From JABDQA01 sp963824415 (GTDB lineage: Bacteria > Desulfobacterota > Desulfobulbia > Desulfobulbales > Desulfocapsaceae), in the NCBI GenBank assembly GCA_963824415.1, contig CAWGPM010000005.1, positions 469,450-533,449 of the forward strand: 64,000 nt of DNA, given 5' to 3'. The translations under genes were made by a program, and so were the position numbers. Position 1 is the stretch's first letter, and each line of letters begins with the position of its first letter. Of this stretch, positions 61,428-64,000 are shown one piece after another. The notes under the pieces were generated by a model, which was given only the letters and a program-made list of their open reading frames with translations, had not been told where the DNA came from and ran no database searches.

Positions 61428-61781
61428 ATGAACCTGATATTTGAAAAAATCACCCACCTCTTCGATCCGCTGCACCATCTCTGGGAGCACGATAAGCTGC
61501 ACAAGAAAATCTCCCTGTTCCTGGTGATGTTCTTCCTGGCCGGGGTGTTCTGCATCGAGCTCAAGCGGCTGGGCCTGATCACCGGCGGGCCTGCACAGCT
61601 CATCCCCCGGAGTCATTTTTCCGCGATCGAGGCCGCCTTTACCGTGGTGCTGATCCGAATCGCGCTGGCGGCGCCGCCTTTTTTCAACGTGTTGCTCGGC
61701 ATCGCCGCGGCCGTATTTGCCATCTTATTGACCATTGTCAGCCGGAAACTATACAAGAACAGGTCCTTTCAGGACCACTGA
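61428..61781 (+). CDS. Small membrane protein of unknown function
   Basis: 117 residues with three hydrophobic helices (about 25-45 ISLFLVMFFLAGVFCIELK, 70-82 TVVLIRIALAA, 84-105 FNVLLGIAAAVFAILLTIVS). The N-terminus is amphipathic and histidine-rich (FDPLHHLWEHDKLHKK). I do not recognise a family; related short proteins accompany HAD-type genes in some Desulfobacterota, but I cannot verify that here. It lies 23 bp before a HAD-like gene, probably in one transcript. Confidence 0.6.
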   Translation: MNLIFEKITHLFDPLHHLWEHDKLHKKISLFLVMFFLAGVFCIELKRLGLITGGPAQLIPRSHFSAIEAAFTVVLIRIALAAPPFFNVLLGIAAAVFAILLTIVSRKLYKNRSFQDH

Positions 61782-61804
61782 AAGGCGCTGACCGGACTAT
61801 TGTC

Positions 61805-62200
61805 ATGTATATCTGCGTAGATTTCGACGGAACCGTCGTGGACCACTGCTATCCGGAAATCGGTGCGCCCGTCCCCCATGCCCTTCACTGGCTGCAACGG
61901 CTGCAGGACCAAGGCGCCAAACTGATCCTGTTCACCATGCGCTCGGACACTTCCTACGGCGGTACCCTGCTGAGCGATGCGGTCAACTACCTCGAAGACA
62001 ATGGCATCAGGCTCCACGGCGTCAACCACAACCCCGACCAGGACAGCTGGACCGAAAGCCCCAAGGCCTACGGCAATATCTATGTGGACGATGCGGCATT
62101 TGGCTGCCCGCTGATCCAACCCAGAGGGTTCAGGCTCCCCTGCGTCGACTGGAATACGGTCGGCCCCGCCCTGCTGGAGATTTGTCTGAGACAGGGGTGA
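61805..62200 (+). CDS. HAD-superfamily hydrolase-like protein (BT0820-type)
   Basis: 131 residues. It starts with CVDFDGTVVDHCYPEIG (DxDGT catalytic motif), then LILFTMRSDTSYGG (motif II Thr) and YVDDAAFGCPLI (acidic motif IV); the Lys motif region is short. It resembles small HAD proteins such as BT0820 and polynucleotide-kinase-type phosphatases, and lacks a cap domain. Substrate unknown. It follows the small membrane protein gene. Confidence 0.8.
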   Translation: MYICVDFDGTVVDHCYPEIGAPVPHALHWLQRLQDQGAKLILFTMRSDTSYGGTLLSDAVNYLEDNGIRLHGVNHNPDQDSWTESPKAYGNIYVDDAAFGCPLIQPRGFRLPCVDWNTVGPALLEICLRQG

Positions 62201-62211
62201 AAAAGTGCCTA

Positions 62212-62313
62212 GTGGGACAGCATTTCTGTTCCCCTGCCAGCAAAGAAGGATATTTTCAGGCTATTGTTGAAGACGGAAGCGGGGGATTTGTTGCACGAGT
62301 CAAACGGGCTTGA
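62212..62313 (+). CDS. Possible small protein or gene remnant (33 residues)
   Basis: A GTG-started frame encodes about 33 residues ending in YFQAIVEDGSGGFVARVKRA. The strand-loop-strand look of IVEDGSGGFVARV is protein-like and resembles fragments of small beta domains, but there is no ribosome site and no recognised family. The stop at 62311-62313 leads into a T7 tract. It may be the end of a degraded gene. Confidence 0.25.
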   Translation: MGQHFCSPASKEGYFQAIVEDGSGGFVARVKRA

Positions 62314-62373
62314 GTTTTTTTGAATTTTACACCTGTCTAGTTCCAGTCGTTTAAGGTCTATCAAACAGCGTAA

Positions 62374-62850
62374 TCACTGATTAATTCCTTTTACGTATAT
62401 CTGAACCTTTTTGATCGACTCAACGTGATTTTCAGTTTCACTCTGAATTTTCTTTAAGATTTCATCGATTTTTTCATGAGGTGAATCAAAGTGTGAAAAA
62501 ATATTTTTTTCTATAAGAGATGATTCATAATCCACTGCACAATGCAAAGCGCTTGTAAGAGTGAACTCCCCCCGCTTTGCTTTGCTTAAAATATCGTCCA
62601 GTCTTTTTATAAATGCACTCAACGTGTGTATCGTGATTTTCTTTTGATTAAAGATTATTTTTTCGCTTTGGGCCGCTTCAAACAATTTTTCCAGCCACTG
62701 GGCATGCTTTTTTTCCTCGATGGAAAGATTTTCCCAAAAAGCTTCCTGTTGCGGAAATTGTCTTGCAAAAAGCGCGTAAAGCTCAGAAATTTTTTGTTCC
62801 TGAAGGATAAGCAGCTCGACGATTTTATTTTGAGCGGGATCCAAGCCCAT
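62374..62850 (-). CDS. Ferritin-like (rubrerythrin-type) helical protein
   Basis: 158 residues, mostly helical. A four-helix ferritin-like fold is suggested by ELYALFARQFPQQEAFWENL, IEEKKHAQWLEKLFEA (ExxH metal-site pattern, about 45-49) and YESSLIEKNIFSHF, then ENHVESIKKVQIYV. Some ligand positions of rubrerythrins cannot be confirmed and the rubredoxin domain is absent. The gene is AT-rich (many AAA, TTT, ATT codons), unlike all its neighbours, which points to transfer from another genome. Confidence 0.65.
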   Translation of the reverse strand: MGLDPAQNKIVELLILQEQKISELYALFARQFPQQEAFWENLSIEEKKHAQWLEKLFEAAQSEKIIFNQKKITIHTLSAFIKRLDDILSKAKRGEFTLTSALHCAVDYESSLIEKNIFSHFDSPHEKIDEILKKIQSETENHVESIKKVQIYVKGINQ

Positions 62851-63274
62851 TGCAGTCCTCGATGTCTGGAATAATTTTCTTGCGCATTAATCGTAAAATA
62901 ATAATATATTTGAGCGAAAGACAAATTACAAGTTGTTAGGTTTTTCGGCCTGTATCAGTGGAGACCTTTGGAGTAATTTGTTCAAGTCGTATTGTTCCAA
63001 GACCGCCTTTTAGCAGCACAAAAAATAACATTTCTAGTTTCGGTTTCAGGGCCTGCCAAACCTTTTACAATAGAGTATCTCATTATATTTAAGTGCAGCT
63101 GAACTGCAGCAAATGACATGATTTTCCGGGACGCGGATCCATTAGTAAACACCTGGGTGATCTGCTAAGGTAACATGTGGCAGGGGCCAAGCCAGGAGCC
63201 CAAAGAAAAGGCAGATATTGAGATATGGCCTGCCTTCTCATTCCTATGTCTTTGATTTTTAGAGGTTTATAGAC
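62851..63274. other. AT-rich intergenic region between the ferritin-like gene and the GGDEF gene
   Basis: 424 bp, AT-rich in its first half, with no convincing coding sequence. It holds the divergent promoters for the ferritin-like gene (minus) and the GGDEF gene (plus). A paired segment around 63180-63230 (GGCAGGGGCC ... GGCCTGCC) could fold. I compared it with the c-di-GMP (GEMM) riboswitch pattern and did not find the expected GCAAAGCC-type core. Confidence 0.4.
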
Positions 63275-64000
63275 ATGCTCAATGTAATTGCAAACGGTTT
63301 GGTAATTGCAGGTGTTTGCGTGTTAATCGTTGCCTTGCTCCCGGTTCGCAATTTGATCACCCAACTTCCATCCGGACAGGTGCGCCGATGCTGGTATGAA
63401 TTGACGATTTTGATCGCCTTACTGATTATCGGCTACATAATCCATACCGTTACTTACTGGGATCGTTACTCAAGTTGGCAGGATTTCATAGTGCCCTGTA
63501 TATTCTTATTCGGCGCCCTTTTCGTCTGGTTGACAACCAGTCTGTCTCTGCAGACCGCGTTCGATGTTCGTCGCGTGACATTGCTTGAACAGGAAAGCAT
63601 CACCGATCCTCTGACGGGGATCTACAATCGCCGGTACCTGGATCGCAGACTCAAAGAGGAATTCGGCCGAGCCAGACGCTACGGCATGCCGCTGTCAGTG
63701 CTTCTGATAGATATCGATTACTTCAAGCAGATCAATGACACCCATGGCCATCAGGCCGGTGATCTGCTCCTGAGCCACCTAGGGAAACTGCTCCTGAAGG
63801 AAATTCGCGACTCAGACATAGCAGCACGCTATGGCGGCGATGAATTATTGGTCCTGGCACTCAATACAACCGCCTCATCATCTGCAGTTCTGGCGGAACG
63901 GTTGCGCCAGTATATTGAAACCCATCCACTCGCCTTAACCAGCGACCCCGCCCAGCAAGAAGATATCCGTATTTCCCGTCAGTATCGGGGTAGCCGGTCT
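63275..64000 (+). CDS. Membrane-anchored diguanylate cyclase (GGDEF), truncated by window end
   Basis: About 240 residues are visible. Three N-terminal membrane helices (about 5-25, 45-63, 75-95) precede a GGDEF domain starting ITDPLTGIYNRRYLDRRL, with IDIDYFKQINDTHGHQAGD and the active-site AARYGGDELLVLA. No inhibitory RxxD site is obvious just before it. Near 63975-63977 the frame changes: CCC appears to hold one extra base, since the next frame gives VSIGVAG, the expected strand. The 3' end lies beyond 64000. It would make cyclic di-GMP. Confidence 0.85.
   Translation, partial: MLNVIANGLVIAGVCVLIVALLPVRNLITQLPSGQVRRCWYELTILIALLIIGYIIHTVTYWDRYSSWQDFIVPCIFLFGALFVWLTTSLSLQTAFDVRRVTLLEQESITDPLTGIYNRRYLDRRLKEEFGRARRYGMPLSVLLIDIDYFKQINDTHGHQAGDLLLSHLGKLLLKEIRDSDIAARYGGDELLVLALNTTASSSAVLAERLRQYIETHPLALTSDPAQQEDIRISRQYRGSRS

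Noticed and set aside
63170..63235. Possible c-di-GMP riboswitch before the GGDEF gene
   Set aside because: The core elements of the GEMM pattern are missing although some pairing is possible.
1..64000. tRNA, rRNA or CRISPR loci
   Set aside because: No regular spaced repeats, no cas genes, and no cloverleaf-like GTTCRAA arm with a matching acceptor stem were found by eye; a covariance-model search would be decisive.

Overview
The window looks like a piece of a chromosome from a Gram-negative, probably anaerobic member of the Desulfobacterota (former Deltaproteobacteria). This is inferred from gene content and order, not from a marker-gene tree. Pointers are the rpsP-KH-rimM-trmD-(second SPOUT methylase)-rplS-rnhB-yraN cluster, the DUF4390-ntrY-ntrX-hemB run, the DUF134/NifX-like pair, a TrpB2-type tryptophan synthase beta chain, a single-subunit class II (B12) ribonucleotide reductase, and an outer-membrane export apparatus. 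Coding density is high and codons are GC-rich, apart from an AT-rich patch near 62.3-63.3 kb.

Layout: 0.2-4.0 kb is a minus-strand mlaEFDAC operon for phospholipid trafficking. It is followed by an orphan pair of oligopeptide-type ABC permeases (yejB, yejE; 4.2-6.3 kb). RNase D and a small membrane protein flank a palindromic repeat (6.6-8.2 kb). 8.5-13.8 kb is the translation/SRP cluster (ffh, rpsP, khpA, rimM, trmD, SPOUT methylase, rplS, rnhB, yraN), running on into pdxA, tmk, a large TPR lipoprotein and a LolB-like lipoprotein (to 18.2 kb). A double-AMIN-domain protein lies opposite. 19.8-26.3 kb holds a radical SAM-DUF2344 fusion, trpB2, a PBP4-like carboxypeptidase and a glycosyltransferase; three of these four genes carry frame breaks. 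26.3-31.8 kb holds a nested repeat element, a cytochrome c lipoprotein with a DUF2231 membrane protein, rfbC, rfbB, prfC, a DUF134 regulator and a NifX-like protein. 32.1-37.5 kb is DUF4390-ntrY-ntrX-hemB. 37.5-40.8 kb holds a VanZ-like protein, a SEC-C protein, a MITE-like element and nrdJ.

41.2-51.0 kb is a type II secretion operon transcribed gspF-G-H-I-J-K-L-M-C-D on the minus strand, with most junctions overlapping. It has no gspE ATPase, its GspC is short, and its GspD ends in a TPR-like tail. 51.3-57.2 kb, also minus strand, holds a ParB-N protein and a five-gene directon (N-formylglutamate-amidohydrolase-like, sirtuin, MFS, MoxR ATPase, VWA/CoxE-like). Opposite it, 57.4-61.2 kb encodes a sigma-54 activator with a receiver-like N-terminus lacking a normal phospho-acceptor, and a GAF-GAF hybrid histidine kinase. 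The right end holds small genes, a ferritin-like protein in AT-rich DNA and a truncated diguanylate cyclase.

Two layers deserve attention beyond ordinary annotation. First, there is a set of non-coding palindromic elements: a 149-bp element with perfect 19-bp terminal repeats at 38.48 kb, a ~97% identical relative at 26.37 kb carrying a 109-bp structured insert, and an unrelated 141-bp imperfect palindrome at 7.77 kb. Second, at least nine single-base frame breaks fall in otherwise well-conserved genes, several of them an extra C/G in a short C/G run. They look more like residual assembly errors than gene decay. I found no clearly novel multi-gene defence or metabolic system. The sirtuin/MoxR/VWA directon beside a two-component system is the best candidate for uncharacterised joint function.
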